NCBI RefSeq assembly: GCF_018271975.1
Contig: NZ_JAGUCN010000001.1
Span: 310,001 to 374,000 of the forward strand
Length of the DNA: 64,000 bases
Reading direction: 5' to 3'
Source of the DNA: Carboxylicivirga mesophila
Lineage (GTDB): Bacteria; Bacteroidota; Bacteroidia; Bacteroidales; Marinilabiliaceae
The notes under the pieces are model-generated. The model searched no databases and had not been told where the DNA came from. It saw only the letters and a list, made by a program, of their open reading frames with translations. The position numbers and the translations under genes are program-made. Positions 18,960 to 28,285 of the stretch are shown here, piece by piece. Every line of letters starts with the position of its first letter. Position 1 is the stretch's first letter.

Positions 18960-19031
18960 GGTCCCTTCGTCTAGTGGTTAGGACGCAAGGTTTTCATCCT
19001 TGAAACAGGAGTTCGATTCTCCTAGGGACTG
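18960..19031 (+). tRNA. tRNA-Glu (anticodon TTC), copy 3
   Basis: Third identical 72-base copy, 32 bases after copy 2. A terminator begins directly after its 3' end. Confidence 0.97.
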
Positions 19032-19032
19032 C

Positions 19033-19063
19033 AAAAGAGCTCTCCAATATGGAGGGCTTTTTT
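19033..19063 (+). terminator. Rho-independent terminator of the tRNA-Glu/rpsT cluster
   Basis: Thirteen-pair stem (AAAAGAGCTCTCC with GGAGGGCTTTTTT, two G-U pairs) and a five-base loop, ending in six T residues, immediately after the last tRNA. Confidence 0.88.
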
Positions 19064-19124
19064 AATATCTGCATATTTACTTTCTCATATAGCCTCTTTA
19101 TCTTTTTCTCATAAAAGAAAAAAG

Positions 19125-19823
19125 ATGGAGACCTATCAACACCTCAGTATTAAAGAATGGGCCCTGGAGGATCGTCCCCGGGAGAAACTTATCAGTAAAG
19201 GACTTGCTTCGTTATCAGATGCCGAATTGTTAGCTATTTTAATTGGCTCGGGCAGTGCCAAGGAAAGTGCAGTTGAATTATCGAAAAAGATATTGCGCGA
19301 CTGCAAGAATAATCTGCATACGCTCGGGAAAAAGTCAGTTAATGATTTAAAGACCGGTTATCACGGCATAGGCGAAGCGAAGGCAATAAGTATTGTGGCC
19401 TCTCTTGAGCTGGGGCGACGCCGTAAACTGCAGGAAACTGAGACGAGGCCAAAGATAAGTTGTAGTAAAGATGTCAGTAATATTTTCCAACCTATATTAG
19501 GCGACTTACATCATGAGGAATTTTGGTTGCTTATGCTGAATCGGTCAAACCAGGTGATAGCAAAAAACAAAGTGAGCCAGGGAGGTCTATCAGGTACCGT
19601 GATTGATGTCCGCCTCATTCTTAAATCGGCAATTGATCACCTGGCATCGTCCATTATTTTATGTCATAACCATCCGAGTGGTAATGTGCAGCCTAGTGAT
19701 GCAGATACCAAGGTGACGAAAAAGATGAGTGAAGCAGGTCGTATTATGGATATTCCGGTATTGGACCATATCATTGTTACCGATGGGAGCTATTTTAGTT
19801 ATGCTGATGAAGGCATGATATAA
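19125..19823 (+). CDS. radC: RadC-family JAB/MPN domain protein
   Basis: 232 residues. An N-terminal helical part with the helix-hairpin-helix-like segment YHGIGEAKAISIVASLELG (about 70-95) is followed by an MPN+ domain about 110-232 with the JAMM metal motif CHNHPSGNVQPSDAD. RadC proteins were named for DNA repair, but their biochemical function remains unsettled; the metal site suggests a metallohydrolase. It has full family length, and its stop is eight bases before the next gene, so the two are probably co-transcribed. Confidence 0.95.
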   Translation: METYQHLSIKEWALEDRPREKLISKGLASLSDAELLAILIGSGSAKESAVELSKKILRDCKNNLHTLGKKSVNDLKTGYHGIGEAKAISIVASLELGRRRKLQETETRPKISCSKDVSNIFQPILGDLHHEEFWLLMLNRSNQVIAKNKVSQGGLSGTVIDVRLILKSAIDHLASSIILCHNHPSGNVQPSDADTKVTKKMSEAGRIMDIPVLDHIIVTDGSYFSYADEGMI

Positions 19824-19831
19824 ACAATTGT

Positions 19832-20701
19832 ATGAATATTCGTCTGTTAAAACGTGAGAAGATTGATGAAGGGCGCTGGAGGGAATGTGTTCAGACTGCT
19901 TCAAATGGCAATGTGTTTGCGCAAGTTTGGTTGCTTGATTTGATATGCCCAGAATGGGAAGCGATTGTGGCAGGTGATTACGACGCCGTTTTGCCAATTC
20001 CTGTAAAACGAACCTGGGGTATTAAACATGTTTATCGTCCTGAGATAGTGCCCTATATTGGTATTGTCAATAAGGTGCCCATCGATTTTGATGTTTATCG
20101 TCAAATGCTGGAAGCGATACCTTATGCGAATATTCATTTGTTGATGAATGCGCATAATAAGCTACCCAATGGTATGGCAAAAAAGAAATATGAATTTCGA
20201 TATGTCGTATTGGACCTGATAAGTGATGTTGAGCGTTTAAAAAACAGTTTTAGTAGGGATTTGGTTCAGGTTATGGAGCTATACGACAGTAAGCAATTGA
20301 CGGTGGTGAGAGCATTGGATGTAAGTAGCTACCTCATGTTTGCACAGACCAATAAGCAACTGAGTCCTTATATGCATCGTTTACTTACGAAACTTATACC
20401 TTTTGCGTTGAGGTATAAAAGTGCTGGTTTATATGCGGCCTATGATGCCCATAACCAGATGATGGCAGGAGCTTTTCTTCTCAAGTCAAAGACTAGCCTC
20501 ATTTTACTGCATTGTGCCTCACCAGAGGTTGACAATATTGGTGTGAAGGCCATCGTGTACCATATTATTAAGAATAATCCGGTATCCAACCTTACACTTG
20601 AGTTTCCTTTCTGCAGTAATAACATCGGTACAAGTTTCTCATCAACAGAACATATTTGTTTGGGTTACAAAAAAGGTCTATCGCAATGGATAGACCTTTA
20701 G
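19832..20701 (+). CDS. Putative GNAT/FemAB-like acyltransferase-fold protein
   Basis: 289 residues, no signal peptide. The layout suggests the GNAT-like fold of FemAB-type proteins: an N-terminal part with GNVFAQVWLLDLICPEWEAI, then PIPVKRTWGIKHVYRPEIVPY, and a later half with YAAYDAHNQMMAGAFLLKSK and LEFPFCSNNIGTSF. I know similar uncharacterised proteins in Bacteroidota but cannot name a substrate. It lies eight bases after radC. The last nine codons and stop overlap a terminator hairpin. Function is unassigned; the fold is a cautious inference. Confidence 0.6.
   Translation: MNIRLLKREKIDEGRWRECVQTASNGNVFAQVWLLDLICPEWEAIVAGDYDAVLPIPVKRTWGIKHVYRPEIVPYIGIVNKVPIDFDVYRQMLEAIPYANIHLLMNAHNKLPNGMAKKKYEFRYVVLDLISDVERLKNSFSRDLVQVMELYDSKQLTVVRALDVSSYLMFAQTNKQLSPYMHRLLTKLIPFALRYKSAGLYAAYDAHNQMMAGAFLLKSKTSLILLHCASPEVDNIGVKAIVYHIIKNNPVSNLTLEFPFCSNNIGTSFSSTEHICLGYKKGLSQWIDL
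20672..20699 (+). terminator. Terminator hairpin embedded in the end of the preceding coding region
   Basis: Eleven-base stem AAAGGTCTATC / GATAGACCTTT with a six-base loop; its right arm runs into the stop codon at 20699-20701. Both flanks are A/T runs, so it may serve the convergent minus-strand gene ending at 20721 as well. Confidence 0.75.
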
Positions 20702-20720
20702 TATTTTGTTGTTAAAGATA

Positions 20721-21191
20721 TTATTGCCCCAGCTCATCGTGCAAAAGGAAATCTTTTACTTCCAGAAATGCTTTCTCCAATCGTATCATCCGGTCAATCA
20801 TAAATTTCATAACATCGGGCCATTGTTCCTGTTGGTACAGATCGGCCGGAGCAAATTCTTCATATACACGACATACGTCTCTTCCTTCGTCCTTTGTATA
20901 CAAATAGTCCCATTCTAATGTGCCACCATATGTTGACTCGAATATACTTTTACAAGCTTCCAATTTTTCGTAGAGCTTTAATCGACGTTCTTCAGAGCGA
21001 TGGTTTATTTCCAGGGCCACAATTGCCCGCTCGCGATTGATATCAAAGCGTAAATCAATCCCTTTAATACCAGTATCATCAAATAGCCATTTGATTTTTT
21101 TCCCTTTTTGGCCGGGTATACGTCGGGTGCGATTTTCCAACTTGTGCCAGAATAATTGCCTGATTTGTTTGGCTTCCTCTTTTGAAAACAT
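20721..21191 (-). CDS. DUF4268-like protein
   Basis: 156 residues, cytoplasmic, no signal peptide. Features include RQLFWHKLENRTRR at the start, WLFDDTGIKGIDLRFDINRE and ALEINHRSEERRLKLYEKLE; this pattern recalls the DUF4268 family, whose members appear alone or fused to nuclease-like domains. No function is established. It is the last gene of a minus-strand run with a 59-residue membrane protein (12 bases upstream) and an outer-membrane protein, though a functional link is unproven. Confidence 0.75.
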   Translation of the reverse strand: MFSKEEAKQIRQLFWHKLENRTRRIPGQKGKKIKWLFDDTGIKGIDLRFDINRERAIVALEINHRSEERRLKLYEKLEACKSIFESTYGGTLEWDYLYTKDEGRDVCRVYEEFAPADLYQQEQWPDVMKFMIDRMIRLEKAFLEVKDFLLHDELGQ

Positions 21192-21203
21192 GCCTGTTAA
21201 TGT

Positions 21204-21383
21204 TTAATCCTCGTCAGATGGGTTGTTATTCTTTTTATTAACAAGCAACAAAAATAGCAGATATGCAGCACCTGTGCCAATCAATAACAGACTAACTATC
21301 TCCATGATGCCTTTTGTGCTATGAATCATGCCAAAGCCGGCAATAATCATCAGTATGGCTATAACTGCTAGTTTTTGTTTCAT
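21204..21383 (-). CDS. Small two-helix membrane protein (59 residues)
   Basis: Reverse-strand frame from ATG at 21383 to TAA at 21204. Two hydrophobic helices (about 5-19, LAVIAILMIIAGFGM, and about 27-48, IMEIVSLLLIGTGAAYLLFL) are joined by a short polar turn, with a charged tail NKKNNNPSDED. It starts nine bases after the stop of the outer-membrane protein gene and ends 12 bases before the DUF4268-like gene, which supports a real gene in an operon. No family recognised; a small inner-membrane protein is the natural reading. Confidence 0.7.
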   Translation of the reverse strand: MKQKLAVIAILMIIAGFGMIHSTKGIMEIVSLLLIGTGAAYLLFLLLVNKKNNNPSDED

Positions 21384-21392
21384 TTTGCAGGA

Positions 21393-22613
21393 TTAGAAGG
21401 TGTAACGCATGCTGGCTGTCAGGCGATTATTTGTATAGTCGGTGGTGTCAACAGGCTTGGCATACTCATCGTAGTCATTGCCATAGGCAGCCACCACATA
21501 CATCCATTCAAGACCAAACCAAATTTTAGGACTAGCCATAAACTTTACACGAGGAATAATAGAATACATGTTGGCGATATCTCCACCTATGTTGTATCCG
21601 GCCAAAGGCGTTGCCTTATCAATCGCACCCAGGTTCTCGGTATAACCAACCAGGATACCAGGTTTTACTTTTTTAGCATTTGATTCTAAATCAGCCCAGA
21701 ATGAGAAGTTCTTAATCGCCGTATACTCGCGTTCAGGGGTAGCATTAGCTTTCTCAGCAAAACCACCCAGCATCACAATATTTGACATGCCGGCTGTATA
21801 CAAGGCTTCTGTTTTAAAGGTAACAGCACCGAAATCTTTTTTAACTGAACCGGCAACATAATGGCCTTTGGCCAACTCCTTTGTTTCGATGTTGGTGTTT
21901 GGATCTTTAAGTGCCGGGCGTAAGGCTTTCAGCCCCCCCGTAAAAGCGGCAAAAAATCCGTTTGTTTTATATTTAAACTGAAGTGTAGCTTCGGGGCGCA
22001 GCGAGTTTTCGGCTGCTTTAACCATCCCTTTATCCAGGAAGTCATTCTGCGACATTAAAAAACCAATGACTTCCAGCTTATCAGTTAGCTGATGTCCAAG
22101 GCGTATCATAGGTTGGCGGTTAAGCGGGTGGTATGGCGTACCACAACTCAGGTTAACTGTGCTGGCAAAATTCTCGGTGATAAATAGCGGGTGCCAGTAC
22201 TGACCAAATAATAAGCTTGTTTTATCCCAGTTTAAGCGTATAAAAGCATGACGCAAACGGAAGTAAACATCCTGCGAACCTGAGCGGTCACCCAAAAAGT
22301 CACCTTCCATAAATGCGAAGCTTTTAGCGCCAAACATGTCGGGACCTGATACGCCAATGTTAAAACGGCTATAGGCTGCATCTATATCATAGGACGCATT
22401 GTCATTAATATCATTACCTGCATCATCCAGATCAGCAGGTTTGGGAAACAGGTAGATGTTTCCGTTTCGGGCAATCACACTTTGTCGAGTGTCCATAAAA
22501 GCGTTAACACCAACAAAGCCATGTATCTCAACTTTAAAAGGTTTGGTTTCTTCCTGAGCGATTACTAACGAACTAATAATTACAGCAGTTAGTATAGAGA
22601 GAATTTTTTTCAT
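21393..22613 (-). CDS. Outer-membrane beta-barrel (porin-like) protein
   Basis: 406 residues from ATG at 22613, where a signal peptide begins (MKKILSILTAVIISSLVIAQ); a longer frame would add 15 residues ahead of it. The mature protein alternates polar and aromatic residues, contains FSFAFMEGDF-like barrel strands such as VYFRLRHAFIRLNWDKTSLL and LFGQYWHPLFITENF, and ends in a terminal aromatic (LTASMRYTF), a feature of barrels folded by BamA. It resembles Bacteroidota porin-like proteins of unknown specificity. First gene of a three-gene minus-strand run. Confidence 0.8.
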   Translation of the reverse strand: MKKILSILTAVIISSLVIAQEETKPFKVEIHGFVGVNAFMDTRQSVIARNGNIYLFPKPADLDDAGNDINDNASYDIDAAYSRFNIGVSGPDMFGAKSFAFMEGDFLGDRSGSQDVYFRLRHAFIRLNWDKTSLLFGQYWHPLFITENFASTVNLSCGTPYHPLNRQPMIRLGHQLTDKLEVIGFLMSQNDFLDKGMVKAAENSLRPEATLQFKYKTNGFFAAFTGGLKALRPALKDPNTNIETKELAKGHYVAGSVKKDFGAVTFKTEALYTAGMSNIVMLGGFAEKANATPEREYTAIKNFSFWADLESNAKKVKPGILVGYTENLGAIDKATPLAGYNIGGDIANMYSIIPRVKFMASPKIWFGLEWMYVVAAYGNDYDEYAKPVDTTDYTNNRLTASMRYTF

Positions 22614-22717
22614 TACGTATTTCTTATCTTCCTTAGTTCTTTGTGAAAAACGTTGCAAAGCAACAAAAAAGCTTGTAGCTGTGCAAACCTCTTATGGCCA
22701 TATATCTATGACTTATG

Positions 22718-24271
22718 TTACTTAATTTTAAAAAATGAGATGCTTTCGTTTAATACCTCAGACTGGCGTGACAGCTCTTCTGAGCTGGAGGCCATTTCCT
22801 CAGATGATGCCGAATACTCAGAAGTAATGCTGACTAACGACTGGATGGCGCTGTTGATATGATTGGCACCTGCTTCCTGTTCCTTGCTCGAAGCCAGAAT
22901 CTCTCGAATCATCTGGATGATATTGGCTATCTCGGGTAGTAACTCTTCCATGGCCTGCCACGACTTTTCTGCAATCTCGAGGCTGTTGACTGATAAATCA
23001 TCAATTTCGCCTGCAGCAGTTTGTGTTACTTCCGATAGCTTGCGCACCTCACCTGCTACTACCGAAAAACCACGACCAGCTTCTCCGGCACGGGCTGCTT
23101 CAACCGAAGCATTCAGTGCCAGCAGGTTGGTTTGCACGGCTATTTCTTTGATGACAGCCACCTTAGACGTGATGCTCTGCATGGCTTCCAGGTTCCGTTT
23201 TACGGTTTCCTGCAGCTGATTGATCCCTTTTTCTGCTTTTCCGGCTGTTATTTCAGTACGGCTTGCATTGTTGGCATTCGATTGAATATTTGATACCATC
23301 TCTTCCACGGAAGACGATATTTCTTCGGTGGAGGCCGCTTGTGATGTAGCTCCGTTGGAGATGTGCTCGGCAGATTGAGCCATTTGTTCGCTGGCTGCCA
23401 GTACATTGCCAGAGCCCTCGATTATCTCGCCCATAATTTCTTTAAGCTTAGTAATCGTTTGCTGAATAGAGGCCTGTAAGACACCAATTTCGTCATTGTC
23501 TGTTTTTGACACGGTAATCATCAGATTACCTCCGGCAATCTCCTCAGTGGCTTTGGATAGAGTTACTAACTTCGCAGCGAATCTTCGTCCAATAACAATA
23601 ATAATTACTGAAAAAAGCACTAAAACACCCAGTACAATCAGGATATCAGTGAGAATTGCTTTTTTAAGCTGATTCAGGCGATCGATTCTTTCTGTTTCAA
23701 TCGCTTTATCAATATCGTCAATATAGTTCCCCGTACCAACAACCCAGTCAAAGGGTTCAAAATAGGCCGAGTAGCTACGCTTAGGCGACGCTTCAGTTTC
23801 TCCGGGGCGCGGGAACCAGTATTCGGTATAGCCATCTCCATTGATAGATGACTGGATAATATCCTGGATGAGATAATTCCCTTTGGCATCCTGCAGGTTC
23901 CATCGGCTTTTGCCTTCTACATCTGTTTTACCCAGGAGTACCACATTGACACCTTCCTTAGTATCCACCCAAAAATAGCCGTCGTCACCATACCTTAATT
24001 GTCGTATAATGTTAGCCGCCAGTAGAGTGGCCTCTTCGGTTGAAAGACTATCCATTTCTACTTCACGTTTGATGCTGTTTAACAGGCTGATGACGGTTTC
24101 TACCTCATGCTTAACCAGTTCATCAAAGTCATTGCGCATCATGGCTTCAAGTTTAACTAACTCTTGCTGTTGCGACTTATAATTAATGTAAATGGAAGGT
24201 ATGGCTATTGACATGGCCAATATCAATAGCATTGTCACCGAGAACACGATGATTTTCGTTGTTAGTTTCAT
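22718..24271 (-). CDS. Methyl-accepting chemotaxis protein with single Cache sensor
   Basis: 517 residues from ATG at 24271 ([12 protein letters not shown]), chosen because it begins directly before the first membrane helix. Helix about 7-27; periplasmic single-Cache domain about 30-190 with [20 protein letters not shown] and [20 protein letters not shown]; second helix about 200-222; HAMP domain; signalling coiled coil with the tip [20 protein letters not shown]. Single-Cache receptors often bind small organic acids. It ends at 22718 and lies upstream of the outer-membrane protein gene on the same strand, 104 bases away. Second of three chemoreceptors in the window. Confidence 0.95.
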   Translation of the reverse strand: MKLTTKIIVFSVTMLLILAMSIAIPSIYINYKSQQQELVKLEAMMRNDFDELVKHEVETVISLLNSIKREVEMDSLSTEEATLLAANIIRQLRYGDDGYFWVDTKEGVNVVLLGKTDVEGKSRWNLQDAKGNYLIQDIIQSSINGDGYTEYWFPRPGETEASPKRSYSAYFEPFDWVVGTGNYIDDIDKAIETERIDRLNQLKKAILTDILIVLGVLVLFSVIIIVIGRRFAAKLVTLSKATEEIAGGNLMITVSKTDNDEIGVLQASIQQTITKLKEIMGEIIEGSGNVLAASEQMAQSAEHISNGATSQAASTEEISSSVEEMVSNIQSNANNASRTEITAGKAEKGINQLQETVKRNLEAMQSITSKVAVIKEIAVQTNLLALNASVEAARAGEAGRGFSVVAGEVRKLSEVTQTAAGEIDDLSVNSLEIAEKSWQAMEELLPEIANIIQMIREILASSKEQEAGANHINSAIQSLVSITSEYSASSEEMASSSEELSRQSEVLNESISFFKIK

Positions 24272-24499
24272 TTTATCCTTGTTATATTCCCAGTGCAACT
24301 TTACGACACCTGTACACAAAAGGTTATAATTTTTGACAAAACAAATCAGTGTAGATAACTCCTAAATAAGCATTGGTCGAAATAGCAAGGGGAAGTAAAA
24401 AATTATCGAATAAATTTCAGATTTATTGGTCTTATTTACTATTTTGAAGTCGTTTTGCGAGTTACAAAAGTTAATGATTGAAAATCCAATTAATAAGAT

Positions 24500-27400
24500 A
24501 TGAAAAAACTAATTGAGTTCCTGACTGCCTATTGGCTAATGGGTAGTTTATTGCTATTTCTGGGTGCTGTATTAGGCGTCGCTACATTTATTGAAAATGA
24601 TTTTGGAACCAATGCATCTAAAGCTTTGGTTTATAATACCTGGTGGTTTGAACTGGTGTTTGTTTTGTTGGCTATTAACATGGTTGGCAACTTGCTTAAG
24701 TTTAAAACATTCAGTTTGAAGAAACTGCCGGCATTGGTTTTTCACCTGTCTTTTTTGTTGATAATAGTGGGTGCAGCCATAACGCGTTATGCCGGATACG
24801 AAGGAATGATGCATATTCGTGAAGGTGAAGAGTCGAGCACCATCTTGTCAAGTGACCAGTTTGTTAATGTTAAGGTAACAGCTGATGCTTATGAGAAGGA
24901 GGATGAAGAACATGTACTTTATTCTATTGTTAGTCCACATGAATATTCAGCGGCTTTCTCAACCCCAAAAGGCAAATTGAAGCTGAGAAGTGAATTGTTC
25001 ATCCCCCAGGCTATGTCACGTTCGGTAGAAAAGCCAGGTGGCAAACCATCCATCAACCTAGTGCTTTCAGCGGCCTCGGGGCGTCAGGAGTTTTCGTTAT
25101 TTGAGGGTGATGAAGTGCAGGTGGGGAAGCATCGAATTGCATTTAACCCTGCGAAGGAAGACGGGCAAACCATTGTTTTGAGTGTGGCCGATGGTATACC
25201 TTATTACAAACCATCGGTTGATGCTAGTATGATGCAGATGCAAACAGGTACTACCCAAACTTTTGCTGCTGATTCGGTTCATCAGTTGTTTAATGGGGTA
25301 TTGTATAGTGTGGCCGATTTACGTATGGTGCTATCCAGTTTTGTTGAGAGTGCGGTAATAGAACCAGTATCTGTTGAAGGTAATCAGGGGCGAGGCTTAC
25401 CCGATGCCATCAAGTTTGTGGCAGAGCTGGGCGATAAACGAAAAGACTTCTTTGTTTTTGGACAGAAAGATGTGTTGGGCAAACCATATACCGAAGAAAT
25501 TGATGGTGTTAAATTCACTGTGACCTATGGTGCTAAGAATATACATATACCGTTCTCCCTGCATTTGAATAAGTTCGAGCTGGACAGGTACCCTGGCAGT
25601 GAAAGCCCGAGTTCATTTGCTTCTGAAGTAACCCTGATGGATGAGCGTACCGGCCTTAAAGAAGATAGACGCATCTTTATGAATAATATTTTAAACTATC
25701 ATGGCTATCGATTCTTCCAGTCGTCGTATGATATGGATGAAAAAGGCACAGTGCTATCCGTTAACCGCGATTGGTGGGGAACACTATTGACCTACGCTGG
25801 TTACTTATTGTTAACCCTGGGCATGTTTGCCGCATTAATAGCGCCTAACACACGTTTCCGTCAGTTAATTAACCGTACCTCTGAAATCTATAAGAAAAAA
25901 CAAACCCTGGCTCTATTCCTGGCCCTTTTTATTGGTTCAACGGCTTATGCCAATGAATTAAATCCTCCGCATAATATCAGTCAGGAAACGGCTGATGCCT
26001 TCGGACAATTATGGGTGCAGGATAATGGAGGTAGAATAAAGCCACTTAATACGCTTAACAGTGAAGTTGTGCGCAAGCTGGCCAAGCACCATACCTTTAA
26101 AGGTTGGTCGGCCGACAGGGTGGTGCTGAGTATGATGATTGATCCTGCGTATTGGCAAACCGTACCGATGATTACCGTTAAGCACGATGAGCTGAAAAGT
26201 CAGTTGCAGATAAGTGGTAAGAAGGCGAGGTTTCAGGACTTTTTTACGCCAAAGGGCGAGTATAAAATACGTAAACTCGTCGAAGATTCTTATCGTAAGC
26301 GCCCGGCTTATCGGAATAAACTGGAGCAAGAGGCCGTAAAGGTGGATGAGCAGATTAATGTGTTCTATATGTCGCGAATGGGTAGTTTTCTGAAATTATT
26401 CCCGCAGCCTACTGACTCTCATGAACCATGGCTGATTCCCGGGGCCAAATCAGAAGGATTCACGCACGAAGATAGTCTGCTGGTTCGTAATTTATTCGGA
26501 ATGTACCTGGAAGCCATTAGTTCGGGCAATAAGGCTGATGAGCAAAGCTATATAACCGCCATTGCCAATTATCAGATTAAATATGGTGAGGATATTCTGC
26601 CTTCTGAAGCCAAGAAGAGCATTGAGATTTTCTATAACAACAGCTCATTATTTATGAGTTTAATGCCATACTTTTTAGTATTGGGATTGATATTGTTGTT
26701 TTTCCAGCTGGTTAAACTGGTGAATCCTAAGTGGCAGTTTAAATGGATATTACGGGGTGGGTTGATCCTTATTGTACTGGCCTTTGTATTCTACACAGCA
26801 GGATTAGCCATTCGCTGGTATATATCAGGGCATGCACCCTGGAGTAATGGCTATGAGTCGATGTTGTATATAGGGTGGAGTACCTTGCTGGCTGGTTTAT
26901 TATTCAGTAAGCAAAGTCCAATTGCTCTATCGGTCACCTCATTTTTCGCCGGTATTATCCTGATGGTAGCTCACCTTAGCTGGATGAACCCGGAAATTAC
27001 CAATCTGGTGCCGGTTCTAAAGTCATACTGGTTAACCATTCACGTGGCCATTATTGTTGCCAGTTATGGCTTCCTGGCTTTGGGTGCATTATTGGGATTC
27101 CTGAACCTGATATTATTTGGTGTTAAGTCACCAAAGAACAATAAAGCCTTTTCGCTCACAATTGAAGAGCTATCAGCCATCAGTGAGATGAGTATGACGG
27201 TGGGACTGTACCTGCTAACGATCGGTGCCTTTTTAGGCGGTGTGTGGGCTAACGAGTCATGGGGACGTTATTGGGGCTGGGATCCAAAAGAAACCTGGTC
27301 GGCAGTTACCATATTAGTATATGCGTTTATCGTACACATGCGCTTTATCCCTGGTATGCGAGGTTTAACCACTTTCAACTTCTGGTCTTTAATAGGATTT

Positions 27401-27595
27401 AGCTCTGTAATTATGACATATTTGGGTGTTAACTACTATCTGGCTGGTATGCATTCATATGCCAAGGGAGATCCGGTGCCAATACCTGCATTTGTTTACT
27501 ATACCATTGTTGTGGTGGCTGTGGTATCGTTCTTTGCCTACTACAATGAAGCGAAGGTGCAAAAGGCCATTAAGGCCGAAAAAGAAGCAGATTAA
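24500..27595 (+). CDS. ccsA: Fused cytochrome c assembly protein CcsBA (ResB-ResC fusion)
   Basis: 1031 residues. The N-terminal ResB/CcsB part has several membrane helices (LMGSLLLFLGAVLGVATFIE, LPALVFHLSFLLIIVGAAIT) around a large periplasmic region of about 300 residues; a middle periplasmic part follows, and the C-terminal CcsA part has about eight helices with the heme-handling WWD motif WGRYWGWDPKETWSA near 930. It exports and presents heme for covalent attachment to apocytochromes c (system II). Fused CcsBA is usual in epsilonproteobacteria and many Bacteroidota. It implies the organism makes c-type cytochromes. Single gene with its own terminator at 27626. Confidence 0.95.
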   Translation: MKKLIEFLTAYWLMGSLLLFLGAVLGVATFIENDFGTNASKALVYNTWWFELVFVLLAINMVGNLLKFKTFSLKKLPALVFHLSFLLIIVGAAITRYAGYEGMMHIREGEESSTILSSDQFVNVKVTADAYEKEDEEHVLYSIVSPHEYSAAFSTPKGKLKLRSELFIPQAMSRSVEKPGGKPSINLVLSAASGRQEFSLFEGDEVQVGKHRIAFNPAKEDGQTIVLSVADGIPYYKPSVDASMMQMQTGTTQTFAADSVHQLFNGVLYSVADLRMVLSSFVESAVIEPVSVEGNQGRGLPDAIKFVAELGDKRKDFFVFGQKDVLGKPYTEEIDGVKFTVTYGAKNIHIPFSLHLNKFELDRYPGSESPSSFASEVTLMDERTGLKEDRRIFMNNILNYHGYRFFQSSYDMDEKGTVLSVNRDWWGTLLTYAGYLLLTLGMFAALIAPNTRFRQLINRTSEIYKKKQTLALFLALFIGSTAYANELNPPHNISQETADAFGQLWVQDNGGRIKPLNTLNSEVVRKLAKHHTFKGWSADRVVLSMMIDPAYWQTVPMITVKHDELKSQLQISGKKARFQDFFTPKGEYKIRKLVEDSYRKRPAYRNKLEQEAVKVDEQINVFYMSRMGSFLKLFPQPTDSHEPWLIPGAKSEGFTHEDSLLVRNLFGMYLEAISSGNKADEQSYITAIANYQIKYGEDILPSEAKKSIEIFYNNSSLFMSLMPYFLVLGLILLFFQLVKLVNPKWQFKWILRGGLILIVLAFVFYTAGLAIRWYISGHAPWSNGYESMLYIGWSTLLAGLLFSKQSPIALSVTSFFAGIILMVAHLSWMNPEITNLVPVLKSYWLTIHVAIIVASYGFLALGALLGFLNLILFGVKSPKNNKAFSLTIEELSAISEMSMTVGLYLLTIGAFLGGVWANESWGRYWGWDPKETWSAVTILVYAFIVHMRFIPGMRGLTTFNFWSLIGFSSVIMTYLGVNYYLAGMHSYAKGDPVPIPAFVYYTIVVVAVVSFFAYYNEAKVQKAIKAEKEAD

Positions 27596-27625
27596 AAAGA
27601 CTTACTAAGTGTAACATTATCATTG

Positions 27626-27664
27626 AAATGACTGATGACATTTTGGTTGTCAGTCATTTTTTTT
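27626..27664 (+). terminator. Rho-independent terminator after ccsBA
   Basis: Twelve-pair stem AAATGACTGA(TG)ACA / TGTCAGTCATTT with a two-base bulge, ending in eight T residues. Confidence 0.88.
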
Positions 27665-27729
27665 GAATTTTCAGCAAACAATCTATTCAAACACGTTGTT
27701 TAGGAATCATAACAAAATTATAGAACAAA

Positions 27730-28227
27730 ATGGCAAAAATTACATTTAAAGGTTCGCCAGTTAGTACAGCAGGCGATCTTCCAAGAGTAGGAGCAGAAGC
27801 ACCAGATTTCTCGCTGGTAAAAACTGATTTAAGCGAAGTGTCTTTATCTGATTACAAAGGCAAAAAAGTAGTATTAAATATATTCCCAAGTGTAGATACT
27901 GGTGTTTGTGCAGCATCAGTGCGCCGTTTCAATGCCGAAGCCTCGAAGCAGGACAATACGATTGTTTTATGCGTCTCGCGAGACTTGCCTTTTGCTCATG
28001 CACGTTTCTGTGGAGCTGAAGGGCTGGAAGATGTAGTCTCATTATCTGAATATAAAGATGAAGTATTCAGCCAGAATTATGGCGTTAAGATGGTAGACGG
28101 ACCTTTGGCTGGGTTATTGTCACGTGCTGTTGTGGTAGTGGACGAAAATGGAAAAGTTACCCATAGTGAGCAGGTAGATGATATAGTTAACGAACCTGAC
28201 TATGAGGCTGCTTTAAAAGCATTATAA
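27730..28227 (+). CDS. tpx: Thiol peroxidase (atypical 2-Cys peroxiredoxin)
   Basis: 165 residues, full family length. Peroxidatic Cys60 lies in [17 protein letters not shown] and resolving Cys94 in [11 protein letters not shown], the same spacing as the E. coli enzyme; Cys81 is an additional cysteine. It reduces hydrogen peroxide and alkyl hydroperoxides with thioredoxin as electron donor. No signal peptide is visible, so it acts in the cytoplasm here. Single gene, ended by a terminator shared with the convergent TPR gene. Fits a facultative or oxygen-exposed life style. Confidence 0.97.
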   Translation: MAKITFKGSPVSTAGDLPRVGAEAPDFSLVKTDLSEVSLSDYKGKKVVLNIFPSVDTGVCAASVRRFNAEASKQDNTIVLCVSRDLPFAHARFCGAEGLEDVVSLSEYKDEVFSQNYGVKMVDGPLAGLLSRAVVVVDENGKVTHSEQVDDIVNEPDYEAALKAL

Positions 28228-28255
28228 TTAGTTGTTTAGTTTTACTCTCGAATTG

Positions 28256-28285
28256 AATAAGGCTGCTCGAGAGAGCAGCCTTATT
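28256..28285. terminator. Bidirectional terminator between tpx and the TPR gene
   Basis: Thirteen-base perfect stem AATAAGGCTGCTC / GAGCAGCCTTATT with a four-base loop. It overlaps the first base of the TPR gene stop codon on the minus strand. Confidence 0.85.
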
